Source of the DNA: Solea solea
Lineage: Eukaryota > Chordata > Actinopteri > Pleuronectiformes > Soleidae
Assembly (NCBI RefSeq): GCF_958295425.1
Contig: NC_081135.1
Location: 26,990,433 to 27,054,432 of the forward strand
DNA length: 64,000 nucleotides
Reading direction: 5' to 3'
Positions 12,178 to 37,446 of the stretch are shown piece by piece; position 1 is the stretch's first letter, and every line of letters begins with the position of its first letter. A program made the position numbers and the translations under genes. The notes under the pieces were generated by a model, which made no database searches, was not told where the DNA came from, and saw nothing but the letters and a program-made list of their open reading frames with translations.

Positions 12178-14924
12178 GTTCTTTTTGAATTTCCGTCGTG
12201 GCTTTCGGTGCCGAGATTGGGTGTCAGGCATGACTATGTCATAGGACAAGCAGGGGATAAATATACACCATGTTGCTATGAATGTTGATGGTTATGTTTT
12301 TTTCTAATTAATTGTGTCATAGTCTCAATATCTAATTTAACAGACTGTTAATGAGATATAGCAAAACTATTTACATGTTAACTAGAAATGGCACTTTTGG
12401 GTTATTCTTGATTACTATGCAGGCCTGTTGCCATTATATTTTCCTTCTTGTCTTCAGCTTGTTGGTTACACAGTCTCTCAAGCTGAGAACCAAAGTCTGG
12501 AGAGATCCAGGCAAAAGAGTCAGCTGATTATTTTACAGAAACTCGACGCCCTAATTGATGGACAGCAGTGGGTGGAGGCAGTCAGGAGCCATACAGTATC
12601 TGTCACAGTCCCTCATAATGATCATAGGAAAGTCACACTTACCATACCATTTTAATGATGTTCCTCCTCTGTGAGGATGACCCAGATTCAAGGAAGGAAG
12701 TTGCAATATTTGTTTCTGCAGATAGAAGTTAAGTTGATAAAAGTGTGGTGGTATCTGAAAAGAGAAAATCCTTCTTAAGAGACTCTGTAATGTAATGTAA
12801 TGTCATTTTAATCATTCAAGAGGACATTTTTTCCAAAGAAATCAGGTCACAGCATATAATTATCTGTTGGATACATATCTAATTAAGGTGATAAGTGGTT
12901 TGTGCTTGACTTGACTTCTCCATCTTTTGTTTGTTTGTGTCATTTATAAATAAAAAGTCAGACAGAGGGCCTGACTGTTTCATTATTTTGCTGTAGTAAC
13001 CAGTAATGACTATATTTTCTGAGGGAGGGAAGGTGTTGAGCACTGCAGCTGGTTAGTGAAGATTTTCTTTAGTTTCTGAAAAAGGTCATCCCAGTGTGAG
13101 TCCCTTTGCCCCCGGTGTCCACATGTTAAAATATTTAAAATGCCTCCATGCATTCCAGTCACATGTTCAGCAGGAAGGTGAGAGGGCAATACACCAGCCA
13201 TTGTCTACAATTCTGCTGCAATGTACCTTTGAATTTTCTCTTTTTTTCATATCGTTCTTGTTTAATTATAAATCCACACACTATTAAGGTTTTATTAATT
13301 TCAAAAACGTGCTCCATTCAGTAAGCTTCTATCCGGTTGCCCGGTAAAACAGTAGTATCTCTGTGAAGAATTAATAATGAAAGAATATTATACTATATAA
13401 TACTGGTAGATAATTATGTAAAACAAATTTATAATTTTTTCAAACCTGTTGCTTCCACCTTAACTGATGTCAAAATGTCGAAGCTAAATGATAGAAAATC
13501 AAAGCAGTTCTGTGAGAGATACAAAGCTAGGTGAGAAAATAGATATTTATTTCAGAGTGAATGCTCTCACTGGGAAATAAATAGTAAGCCCAATCAAAAA
13601 AAAGACAAGACACAGACCTGATAAAATCTTTTTGTTGTTCTGAAGCCTTATTGATGTCATCGCAGGTTTTTGATTGATTCGTATATCCTCAGTGAATTTT
13701 GTCTTGTTCTATTCAGTTAATGTTGGATATGCCTTTTGCATATTGATTGACAGTCACCTCACCTAAGGTGTAGGTGTGTGTTTGTGTCAAAGTAAGATCT
13801 CCATGTTCCTCACTCCAGTCAGGAAAAACAGATCTGCCACACCGTTTTATTAGCATACATCAAGTTACATCACACTCAAACACCCAAGGACACATACACA
13901 CACAAACGCAGACAGTGTTTGTGTGAGCAAAAGCAGTTCTTGCCCTACTGAGCACACGAACAAAGTGCTGCCTGCATTTTTGTTCTGTGGTATCAGCTTT
14001 GAAGGCTGGCTGGAGGATTAAAAGCACAGAGTCCCTGTATGTGTGGTTAGACAATACCGGCAAGAATTGATCTTTTGCTCCACAGCACACTTGCCTGTGT
14101 GCATTAAAGACCTTAGTCTAATATAAACTGTCTGATTATTTTGCCATCATTGTAACGTTGTCATTTTTTTGAACATTTTTTGCCAGATTGAGTCATTTTT
14201 TTGTGCGTGTTATTTATTTCCAGACGGTGAGATAAACATCAAAGTGGGAAAAGGAAATGCACAATAGGCCAATTATGCAAAAAATGATGAGTACATACCA
14301 GAGGAGAGAGCGAGCTGTATTATAAACACACATCACCTCTCCAAGAGAGTTACACATGAGCTGTTTCCATTCTGTCCATCTGCATTCTCCAATTATGCAT
14401 TTCCTGAAGGCCAGCTTTGGACAGCTGGGAGGGAGAGATTGGAGCTTTCACAGAAATCCCTCAGTGTCTTTATGAGGCATGAACACTCAGTGCTCAGTCT
14501 GGCTCTGTGGTACGAAGTTAGCAAGAGCAAATAATCCTGCAGGGACAAAATATGTAAACTCTTGTATGATTAAGTTCCTTATAATAATAAAATGTGAGAA
14601 AGTCCTGTGAGATGTTTAGTTTAGGAGGGAATTGTTAAATGTGTGACTTAGTCGACAAATGAAGCATGGAGGCTAATAGGCATAAAAACTGGAAAGAAGG
14701 GGAGCAGCGTATCCAGTCCAAAAAGATACTTACCAAACCACATGGGTGAAAATTGGCTTGAGCAGTGGGTTTTTAGTCCCAGTGGACCAGCATGTCCATC
14801 TGTCTGTCAAAATGAAGACACCCCACCCCCATGCCAAAAAAAGACAGAAAAACATTTTCACTTTCAAATGAACTGTCCAAATGAGTGAAGTCAATGCAGT
14901 GTCCAAACAGGAATAGCTGTACAA

Positions 14925-15115
14925 ACCTGTGTTTGTGGGGTGGTGTTCTTGTATTTCTTCCCTCTTTAGGGCCTTTTAGGGTCATTGTTGAAATTATGTT
15001 TAGGTTAGGGTTAGGCACTTAGTAATGATGGTTAAGGTTAGGGTAAGGGGCTAGGGAATGCATTATGTCTAAGAGGTTTCCTGACGGACGTAGTGTGTAC
15101 ACAGTGATTCAATGA
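14925..15115 (+). repeat. Teleost dispersed repeat with telomere-like GTTAGGGTTAGG core
   Basis: Contains TTTAGGTTAGGGTTAGGCAC, GATGGTTAAGGTTAGGGTAA and GGGGCTAGGGAATGCATTAT. I recall this arrangement as a very common interspersed repeat of fish. It is not a true telomeric array, since only two or three TTAGGG units are present and they are irregular. Confidence 0.55.
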
Positions 15116-15119
15116 TATT

Positions 15120-18100
15120 GTTGCAAACAACATTTCTTCTGAAGCAACTGACCCAACACCTCACTAAAAATAGGGACAAACTTAGTGTCCAAAAGCTTCA
15201 TCTACCTTGTAAATACTCAAAACTATGTCAGATCTAAAATGAGCATCCAATCTGTGCACAGTACCACTACAATGTCAAAAATAGACATGTTGGCATCACT
15301 GTGAGATTTTATGTATTCATGTCCCCAAGCAACAACATCTGCATTTTTTTTGTGAGTGGTTGTGGGAGAGATGCAAGATCACAGTGTCTGTCTTGAAATG
15401 AGCATAGATAAAGACAGTTAAGAAAGACATGTTTTGAAGCAAACATCTGAAGGATCTTTTCCCTCTATTCTGTTTCTTGTTTTTCACATGCATGTTTAGC
15501 AATTCTTCCCTTACAGAATTGATATTTCAGCCCACTAAGTGTTTGAGGTTTGTACGGTTTTATGTTGCAGGCTTTTTGCAGTATTCTGATTTCGGTCTTG
15601 CTTCTTTAACCCAATTTTCCCAAACAGCTGGAAAAAAACACCCTCAGGGATTATTCAATTTGCAAACAATTTTTAAATCAAAGAAAAGGCCTTTCTGTGC
15701 CTTGCAATGCTGATTAGTAGCTAAATGTTTATATTCTCAAAGCTATCTTACTAATGCATAAAGAATTGTGAATATTATTATCTTCTGATACTTTATCATA
15801 AATTCTGTTTAGTTTTTAGTTTAGTTAGCATTTTCTACAACTTGAACATTGTACAGTAAAAACATTTGTGTTGAACCCTTAATAGTTGCTAGTCATGAGG
15901 ATTCCTGACCTTTACAGTACTAAGCCTTAGTTGTAAATAGGTTTTACAAAAAATCATTGAAAATCAAACAGGGAAAATCATTCCCTGTTTATCCAAGACT
16001 CTATGGCAACTAGTGGAATGAAAAACGTCACAGAATCATGTCATATAAACATAGCAGTTAACTGCAATAACAGCAGCAGCAGAAGTAGTGCACACTCTAT
16101 ATTAATCATTTAAGTAGTGTTGTGGTAGTATTTCTTTTTTAATTTTGAAGACAAACATTATTTATTCATAAATTAACTTGAAAATAAACTTTGTTCCCCA
16201 AACACCTCAGCTACTTTCAGACACCGACTTGATTGATTTTAAATTAAATCCCTGGTGATAAAGCCAGAGTTGCGCATCAGACTTTTTCTTCAGTAGCTTT
16301 TTATGTGGAACTGCAATGACATTTGGAACAGACTGTGTTCCTGTCAGGATGAATTATATAAACTGGCTAACTTTTCATAAACTGAAGCTTTACTTTGTAT
16401 TGAGTGCCCAATTGCTAATGTTAGTATACAGCAACAGACATAGAGTGTGAACATAACAACATTAACATTCCAGTATATGTACACAATTACAACGCACAAG
16501 CATGATCACTGCTGTGCCAAATATACGTCACATCACAGTGCAGCTTCAGTAAGGGTAAACTTCCTGTCTTTGTCAAAGATGCTACAGAGGAAAAGTGATA
16601 GGTTTTAAAAAGTAAAATACTGTCTTGTGATCCAGCGGCCCCGCAACCATCATGTGGAGGATAAAGCGGTAGACAATGAATGCATGAATACTGTATTGTG
16701 CCAGTGGTTGTGAATTGTTCATTGAGTCTGTAAGGACAAACAGAGGGAAGTGTCATCATTGCACTAGTGAGCCTCTGGGTGTGGGTTACTAAAGGCCTGC
16801 CATTAGGTCTTTGTAATGTATTCTGAGGACCATAGGAGACAACTTGTCAAAGCTAATGGTCTTCCTGAGGAGGTACATATACCTTCCTCACATATTTGTT
16901 TTGTATGTCTGCATTAGTAATACCAGTCAACATTGTATTATTTTACCCTTGTTGTGGAACCTCCATATGCCAAAAATTTTGTTTTTTGGTTGACTTGCAT
17001 AATATAGGCTGACCTAAGCTCTACCAGGTGGTGAAAAGCACAACGTGTATAGCAGAGACAACCACACAGAGCCATGTCAATAAGAAGCTTAAAGTAGCTG
17101 CTTCTTTATCTGATGACACAGTGCACATATGTTTGATTACCTCATACCACATCTTAAAATATGACATATCAGTGGATCAGTGTGATTTAAAGCCAAAGCA
17201 TTAAGAAACAAAGATAATAATGTCTGGCAAGTGTTCACTATTTAAAAACAAACAAAAAAAAAACCCTGACAAGTTAGGCTAAGTTTGTTTTTTTAAATCC
17301 CTAAATTCTTACAAGAGTTCTTGTGATCCATAGCCTCACTTCTAATGGCATCTGGCGGAGATGTGGCTCATTGTCATGCACCCCATGGTGCTATCTGCCT
17401 GTGGTCCACATGCAGTGCTCACTGATGTGATCTCTACACCAAGACTCTGCTGGGGAGAGAATCACAATGAAACCACTGTTCACAGTTTATGAAGAGTATT
17501 AAAATATTTGCTCTCTTTTTGTGGCTCAAGTTATGGATGTAACCACACAACACAACTGAAATTATTTTATCCAGCAACAGAGGGGTGATAGCAATCAACT
17601 GTCACTTAATTTAAATCTATTTATTAGTGCACATTTCTGTGATGATTGATCTACTTAAAAGAATTAGAGACATTAACGTTTTCATTTTGAGGATTTCTTC
17701 ACTGAAAGAGGATATGTGTGTTTAAAGAGAATTTCTCTTCATCAATAGAATAGAACTGTCACTGGATTACAAAATAATTTCCTTGTAATCTTCTCATTGC
17801 CTCTAAAAATGTTTATTTTCGATACTGCCATCACAGAGTATATACAGCAGATGTGTCTTCTGGCCTTGGTTTGTCATTTCCTTGGTTTCTTCAGAAACCT
17901 AATTAGATGTTGTAATGTAAATAGCTCAGTTTTCTCCTCAGGGCATCCCTCTTATTTAATCAGGCACTATGACAAAAACCTCACATATATTTATAGACAC
18001 AGCCTGGATCTGTTGTTGCAGAGCAAAAATTACAAATTCACACTTTCAGGCTCTCTGAATTAAACACTTTGTTTAGCAATGAGCCATTTTGTTTCTTGAG

Positions 18101-21100
18101 GGGGCAACCAGAGGCTGATGCCTTGCTCTTGGGCATGTTGAAAGGTATCAAGAGCGCAAAGAGCATTTAGTTACCCAGTCTGTTGGCCTTCATTGTAAAT
18201 TGGTCTCTTTAATTATTCATTTTAAATCATTGTTATTTTCTTCAACATACCAAAGTGTATTGATGATTTAAAAAAGCTCACGCCTGTTTCTTTTTCTGAA
18301 GTGGCATGAAACGTCTGTATACTTACATATATCAGACAAGACTGGTCCTTCTTGTGTTGCACCATATGCAAGTTTCTTCTACTGTTAAAAAAATCCAATG
18401 GTATTTGATGGAAATCATCTTTTATCTGTCAACAATGCTCCCCATCTTCCTCTTCTTCTCTCTCACTCTCTGTCTAGGGGGAATATTTCCTTTCCTTTCA
18501 GCCTCACTGTATGAATGGAATGCACTGTGGATCACAACCGGCTTCAAGCTGAGTCGTCATGAAAAACATGAATTTTGAGGATTTGTAATATTCTTTTCTT
18601 TTATATGTCGACATTTGACTTAATAGACCAGACTAGATACAGTAGGATCACATTAATCAGTTTTTGATGATCAGGAAAACAGGTGAACTGGGTCTTTGGT
18701 CTTTTGGTCAGTCTACTGTGTGGTTTGGCGGGAACAGGAATTCCAGAGTGTTGCTTTGGAATAGGTGGTCTTTGGAAATGCAGGTATGAGTTACACATGC
18801 TGCAGATGAACAGGGTTGTGAAGATGCCTGGCAGGCATGGCTGCCCTCCAAACACTTGCCCAGCTTCCATGAGATACCAGAGTCAGTCTGGCGCCGCTGT
18901 CTCCAGCTGGGGCCAAACAAGATGAGCTGGCTTGCTACTCCACACTCAGAGGTGTCTCCTGTAGTATTTACGGCCCCCTTTACCCTCCCCTCTTTAACAA
19001 ATACCATTACATCACTGACCCCATTTCAGACTAAATGCAAAGCACAGCACATGGCCAACACATTTCTACACATTCACTGTCAACTTTGCTGCCGCCTAAC
19101 GTCCATTTTTTCAGAGGAAGTGAATAATGAGAGATTGTTGGTTTTGTGAACTTGGGTGGTAACAGCTGCTGGGGTATGCAGTGCACTCTGATGGACGATG
19201 TGATGATGAAACCGGAGTGACTTGACTTATTAGTACACAAGCATCTGCAGAGGAGTCACAGGAAGTCTTTCCATATAGATTTTCTGGGGACTTGACATGG
19301 GTGGCACTGAGGCCTCACTCTCTAAAAAAAACAACCCAGGCATTTTTTTGGATGTGGGCGGAGGGTCTAAAATAAAATCAGCTGTCACTGTCTGCTTGTT
19401 GGACAGAGATGAACACATAGTTCTGGAGCTGGTCTCCATCGCAGACTGGGATTTGCTTTTGGACCTGAAAGACCCTGCAGGCCGGGGGTGCAGTGGCCTT
19501 CTTGTGGGATTCTACCTGCTGAGCTTTTATTTTTTGATAACACTATATCCTGGTATGTAACAAATACTCTGTGTTGTTGAAAACATATAAATATGTATAT
19601 GTTTTTGGTATTTTTACATTAATAATTCTACATGCAAAAGGGTAGTGGTGATACAGCTTAGAATTTCTTATCTGGAAGACTGACACTAAATATTTGATTC
19701 TACTAAAAATGTAATAACATCGTCCTCATGTCAAATGCACAGCCACAAAAAATACAAGGACCAAATAAATCTTACATTAGGCCTGCTGGGAAATGAACTG
19801 TGAACGAAACACTAAATTAACTGAATTTTGGCTTGAGACATAAGATTTATTCTATTCACTAATTCCAAGTAGATGGAGTTCTGAGCTGTTCAACTGTCTG
19901 AACCACACACAGTACCTCAAGGGATAATGTTGCTCTACTTCCATGAAATGAGAAAGCTAAAGAGTAAATATGTATAAATACACACAAATTCAAGTTTATC
20001 AATGCATGGTATCTAACAGCCTTTTAAACGGAAACCCTGGCCTTCTAGTTTTCCTTTTTATTTCACTGAGAAACACAACCCTCCTAGGTTAAGTTTAAAA
20101 TAGGCATGGTTTATTTTTGCAGGTGCATGGCGCCTAGATTACTTCACCTTCTTGTTATTTGAGCTCTTAACCCAACCTAATGTGTCATACGAGAAGTCTC
20201 AGACTGTTGACAGATTTCTTTTGGCTACACATTTTAGTTCCTACCACAATAATTTACAGTCTGTGAGTCTATGCCCTCAAGACCTGAACTGAGATCTGCT
20301 GCACTGCATGTTTGCCACTGGTTAAATTTCACAGCTGAAATTAAGATTTTGATTAAATGACATAAGTAACTGCTGAAATAAACCTGTATAAATTTAGGAG
20401 TTGTCTAATAGGTTAAAATAGATTTGATTGAAGCTAAAACAGCCAGTAGGGGAAATAATGCACCAATAGCTCTCATCAAAGGTGTGTTTGCCATGATATG
20501 AAGCAGCATTAAAGTATGTTTTCAACTTAAAGAGGCGTATAAACTCTAGTTAAATCTAATAGCTTATCACATTCAACTATAAAAACAATGGGATGTTTTG
20601 ATTGGGTTTTTGTGTAGCCTACTACTTACTTTTGTTGTGTTGTCTTGAAAAATAAATTACAGTGACTAACCCAATCCCGTTGCTGCCAAAATATTACATG
20701 ATTTTAGTTTGAATGTGGTTTCACACAGTGTTAATTCCACACAGAACAGAGTAATAGATAAACAAATGAAAACAGATACTTTTTCTTTTTTTTCAAACAT
20801 CAAAAATGTAATCCAATTCTCTTATTTGCAACAGTACAACATATGCCTTTTTAGGTTTAAGTTGATATCATCTTACTGACTGTTTTTGCAGCACATAAAA
20901 ATTGTAAGATAAACAAAACCATAATTTTCGTCCATGCTGTTCCAGGCATAAACTTTTACTTAGTCTAAATATGTCTGAACTTGAAAGGCAAATCTCAATC
21001 ATGACAAAAACTACTTCCTTAATGATCATCTAAATCTGACGAAACATTGCGGTCTAATTGTAAATGGAGCTCACACTTTAGTAATGATGAATAATATCGC

Positions 21101-21640
21101 TGATAAAAGTGCACAAAAGCTCAGTGTAATCAAAGTGGACATCTCGAGGAGACTGACGAACACCAGTAGCATGTCTTCTTTAGTTTCAAGTGTTAATGTG
21201 CGAACCACAATCTTACCATCGCACATCATGACTGAACAAATATCTCGTACACAACTCGCACAGCTTTAAATTTAAAAACATCATTTTCATAAATCCCCTA
21301 CATTAACCTTACATCAGAGGACAAGTGATGTCTGACAAAACCACCACCTGCACTGTGGTAGCACCATAAAAACATCTCTGTGGCTCTCAGTTTGTTGCCC
21401 AATTAAATATATCTATAAACTTGAGATATAGACTAGAGACTAGAGATCTCAAAATCGTATTTAATTTTAACACAATTGTAAACTAATAACCATGTGACCT
21501 ACTTTATCTGCATTACACTAGGCATTTGTTCTAAAATAGTAAGCAATTCTAGCAATAAAACATATACAGTTATGACACAATGTTTTCATTGCATTTCTTT
21601 ATAACACCAAACAGTGTGTGCTCACATAAGAACCATTCAT
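15120..21640. other. Non-coding sequence upstream of xirp2
   Basis: No exon is recognised. A MEF2 consensus lies at 15,164-15,173 and a 10-bp hairpin (AAACAGGGAA/TTCCCTGTTT) at 15,966-15,990. Overlapping short frames on both strands at 18.6-19.6 kb have no family similarity. Untranslated xirp2 exons could lie here unseen. Confidence 0.45.
15164..15173 (+). promoter_or_regulatory. MEF2 consensus site
   Basis: CTAAAAATAG, a perfect match to the muscle MEF2 site, 6.6 kb upstream of the first xirp2 codon. The role is inferred from known MEF2 control of Xirp2 in mammals. Confidence 0.35.
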
Positions 21641-21644
21641 TTTA

Positions 21645-21787
21645 ATTGCGTATTGGTCATGTGTGTGATAGCTGCTGGCAGCGCAGGTTTAACCAGGGCG
21701 GGACCTCCTGTAAGCTTTTCAACCAGAGGAACCGGATTCACTCTGTGGACTCAGAGGTCATCCCACTGACCAACTGTGAGCGAGGCC
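21645..21787 (+). promoter_or_regulatory. Possible xirp2 proximal promoter / 5' UTR
   Basis: Just upstream of the first ATG there is an inverted CCAAT box (ATTGG, 21652-21656) and a GC box (GGGCGGG, 21696-21702), in locally GC-richer sequence than the surroundings. No convincing TATA box sits at the right distance. A CATGTG E-box lies at about 21,659. Whether this is the promoter or a 5' UTR exon preceded by others cannot be decided without transcript data. Confidence 0.35.
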
Positions 21788-34826
<13,039 letters not shown>

Positions 34827-35830
34827 AATATTCTCTATAGTCAAAGAAATGCAAAGAAAAAGCACACGACAGTGAATGGACATGAGAAATACTAAAAAAG
34901 AAATGTCCTGTATAGGTGCATTTAAGGAAGCGTTTGATGAAGGTCATGTAGTTAAGTGATTTAAACTGGGAACAAGTAATGTAAGAAATGAGCGTAAGCT
35001 ATTGTAAATGGTGTGGAAAAGGCAGGTTGTAAAAGTTAAGTGTTAGACAGAAAGATGTGGAGAAGGTGTGGAAAATGGAAGTAGACGTGAGATGGTGCGC
35101 TTTTAATTGATAGGGTTATTATGTGTAATTTTCCATTCAGTGAATTTCTTTTTAGTATTTTTAGTCATAATTAAATCTAATCTGGAAAAAAAACCTTTCA
35201 ACTGATAGAACATTTGTCATTTGCCTTGTAAAACTACAGTTTTCCAGGGAAAGAGAGAAAATAAAGTCAAATGAATGTCAAATTAAAAAGAAAACGATAA
35301 AATGAAGTAAAAGTGACTATTTAAAGCTCACAAACCCCACACAGAAATGTAGGTAGTCTATCAAAGTCACATGTATTATGACCCATTTTCCTTTTCACCA
35401 CTGTTGTTTTTCCTCACATTAATTGGTTTATTGTACAATTCAGTCCATTTTTGGCTATTACATGGAGGTGCTGTTCTTCTGATGTATTATTTTTGTCAGG
35501 ACTTTTATTTTTCAACAGATAAACATTTTTACATTTACCTTTTTTTTTAGCACCTGGTGTGCAGACTACTAAAAGCACATTGGAATTATTTTATTTATAA
35601 TATTGAAAGTATATAATATAAACAAGTGGATTGGTGATAATCATGTTTGTTTTGGACATTTGTTTCCTATTTTGAAAAAACAACTATTTTGCAATGGATA
35701 ATTGTATTTTTTAGATAAGATGGTCATACCTTGCTTTATACAAGAGAATTCCTGATTTTGCCACATTGTCAGGCTGGTTTACTTTCTTTATTGCTGATCT
35801 AAGAGCAATAAAATGTGGAATTGTATTGTT
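34827..35830 (+). terminator. xirp2 3' UTR with two candidate poly(A) signals
   Basis: AT-rich sequence without ORFs after the LIM stop codon. AATAAA hexamers occur at 35260-35265 and 35807-35812. The second is followed by a T/G-rich stretch (ttgtattgtttcctttgtc) that resembles a downstream cleavage element, so it is the better candidate for the main 3' end. Confidence 0.55.
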
Positions 35831-36535
35831 TCCTTTGTCTCTTTGAAAGCAAATGGCCCGTTTTCAGTATTTGCAGTAGTGCACTGTATCTGAATGGGAA
35901 TCTGTGGCTGTGTTGCATGCGTTCATCCATATTAAACACAAGGGTTGTCAGGGGGGTGAATCTGATAGAATTCACCTGCAGCAGAGAGGGTCAGGTCAGC
36001 AGATCCCTTTCACACTGCCTCTATAATCTCCTTTTGAAGCTAACCCCACCTCTGCGGGGGGGGGGGGGGGGTTTGGAGCTCAGATTGCAGGATGCTTTCA
36101 CCAGGCAACTGATCGTAGGCAAAGGCAACTTAAAAAGCAACATTAAAAAACAGCAGCAGAGGAAATCACACTGGGGTTAATTGAATTTTACAGTACTTAA
36201 ATGATTCAATGATCAGTCACTTATCATCTAACTGGAAACATACAGGTTTCTGCAAAACGATAGAAACGTTATATTTTATGATTGAATTTGTTATAAAACC
36301 AGACTTTGCATATGTATAATAATCAGATAATTATGTGTCTTTGTTTTATGCTTTCTATTACATTTTCTAACTAAAACCTTCCCCCTTCATCTGAACATGT
36401 TTAAGAGGAGATGCATTCATTTAAATCTATAAAATAAGCTGTAAATAAACAAACCACTGAATAAATGCACAGCTGTTTGGTTCTTTCAGCTATTTTCCCC
36501 GTGGGTGTGTGGAGCTATGTGTGAGTTTTAGTGTA
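35831..36535. other. Intergenic spacer between xirp2 and the next promoter
   Basis: About 0.7 kb with no gene signal. It includes a 16-base G run at 36056-36071. Confidence 0.6.
36056..36071 (+). repeat. Run of 16 G
   Basis: An uninterrupted homopolymer in the spacer downstream of xirp2. It is likely length-polymorphic and able to form a G-quadruplex. Confidence 0.9.
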
Positions 36536-36539
36536 CAAT

Positions 36540-36730
36540 TTGTAGGAGTTGACTGGAGATTCTCTCACAGCGACAATCTACCGTGCTGCCGCTGGGTTCA
36601 CGCGTTCGGCACTTTCTCTCCTTAAGCGGATTGGTTAGAAATCTATCGGATTAAATTGTGATTGGCCCTCCGTGTGTCGTCAGGCGCCACGTCAGCTCAG
36701 TTCCACTACCATCATGTTTCCTGCTCGCTG
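36540..36730 (+). promoter_or_regulatory. CpG-rich promoter of a second + strand gene (b3galt1 inferred)
   Basis: A GC- and CpG-rich patch in AT-rich surroundings. It has two inverted CCAAT boxes (ATTGG at 36630-36634 and 36661-36665, 31 bp apart, typical of NF-Y promoters) and a CRE-like CACGTCAG at about 36,689. A plausible exon with a consensus donor follows. Gene identity is inferred only from the conserved XIRP2-B3GALT1 order. Confidence 0.55.
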
Positions 36731-36840
36731 GTCTAAAAACAGTGCTGAGCTGGAGGAGGATGCAGCTGGAGCAGAGCTGAAAGCGCCTCATCAGGACCAC
36801 AAGTCTAGAGTGTGATGAATGGAACGAGACACGGCGTGAG
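36731..36840 (+). other. Probable non-coding first exon of the downstream gene
   Basis: The transcript start is not defined. The exon would end at GTGAG|gtaggc (36840/36841). It contains most of a 33-codon open frame (ATG 36714, TGA 36813-36815; MFPARWSKNSAEL...), which would be an upstream ORF if transcription begins 5' of it. There is no similarity I recognise. In human, B3GALT1 has several non-coding 5' exons and a single coding exon, which fits. Confidence 0.4.
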
Positions 36841-37110
36841 GTAGGCGCAACAACGCTGCTCTTTCTCCTTCCCTGCAAATCATGCAGCTTGATTCTCACT
36901 TATATGACAGAACGTGATAGCCACCCTGTGTAGACGCGTTCCTACTTTTATGTTGTGATTTCTGCGGTGTTTCGCGTCATACCAGATGATCATCTGCCCT
37001 TTTTAAATTTACCGTGAGCTCATCCGGCTGACCCGGCTGCTGCGAGCTCTAATCACAGCTTTAGTTTACTTCGTTTCGGTAATAGCTCACCTGTCTGTCT
37101 GGCTCCACAG

Positions 37111-37288
37111 TGATGCAGCTACTTTGGCTCACTCACTGATCTCCGTCCTGTTTGGATGAAGGATGTCACCTCTGCACCCACGCCTGGACATGCGTATAGG
37201 TTGTCCAGTAGGACATGGATGGGTGGTGCAGACCATCGAACTTTGAAAGTGACCACCTCTATGAAAAGGTTTGATTTGTGAGATATTG
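37111..37288 (+). other. Probable second non-coding 5' exon of the downstream gene
   Basis: Strong borders: acceptor ctgtctggctccacag|TGATGC and donor GATATTG|gtgagt, 178 nt. It holds a 41-codon upstream ORF (ATG 37156, TGA 37279-37281; MKDVTSAPTPGH...) and a shorter one from 37112. No protein family is recognised. The polypyrimidine tract and near-perfect donor are the evidence; transcript data are absent. Confidence 0.45.
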
Positions 37289-37427
37289 GTGAGTTTCATT
37301 TTATTATTGTATTATTTTATTGTCGAAAATAAATAAAAAAATAAAAGCCCTTTTACATCCTTCAACAGAATGACCAGAATGCCTCTTTAGATCTAGGTGA
37401 CAGCTTGTAGGATGATTCTTTATGATA

Positions 37428-37446
37428 ATAATAATAATAATAATAT
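37428..37446 (+). repeat. (AAT)n microsatellites
   Basis: Short AAT/ATA trinucleotide array; a second, longer interrupted array lies at about 37,757-37,795. Confidence 0.85.

Larger units (their letters stand above)
6300..14920. other. Non-coding sequence upstream of xirp2
   Basis: No exon is recognised. It includes a perfect 32-bp palindrome at 9,027-9,058, a repeat end at 10,999-11,085, a MEF2 consensus at 12,168-12,177 and a twice-occurring 11-mer at 14,269 and 14,389. AT-rich segments at about 8,500-8,620 and 10,330-10,760 look enhancer-like (homeodomain-type TTAATTA motifs), but conservation cannot be judged here. Confidence 0.45.

Noticed and set aside
12428..12655. Possible exon (LVGYTVSQAENQSLERSRQK...) after a good acceptor-like tract at 12,460
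   Set aside because: No matching donor in phase and no similarity to XIRP2 or other proteins I know; 75 codons can occur by chance.
14990..15050. Interstitial telomere
   Set aside because: Only two or three irregular TTAGGG units, embedded in a known-looking interspersed repeat.
18601..19560. Cluster of overlapping frames on both strands
   Set aside because: None resembles a protein family, and the frames contradict each other. A locally higher GC content explains fewer stops.
37111..37288. The 41-codon frame from 37,156 as the true start of a coding gene
   Set aside because: The frame stops inside the exon at TGA 37,279, so it can only be an upstream ORF or chance.
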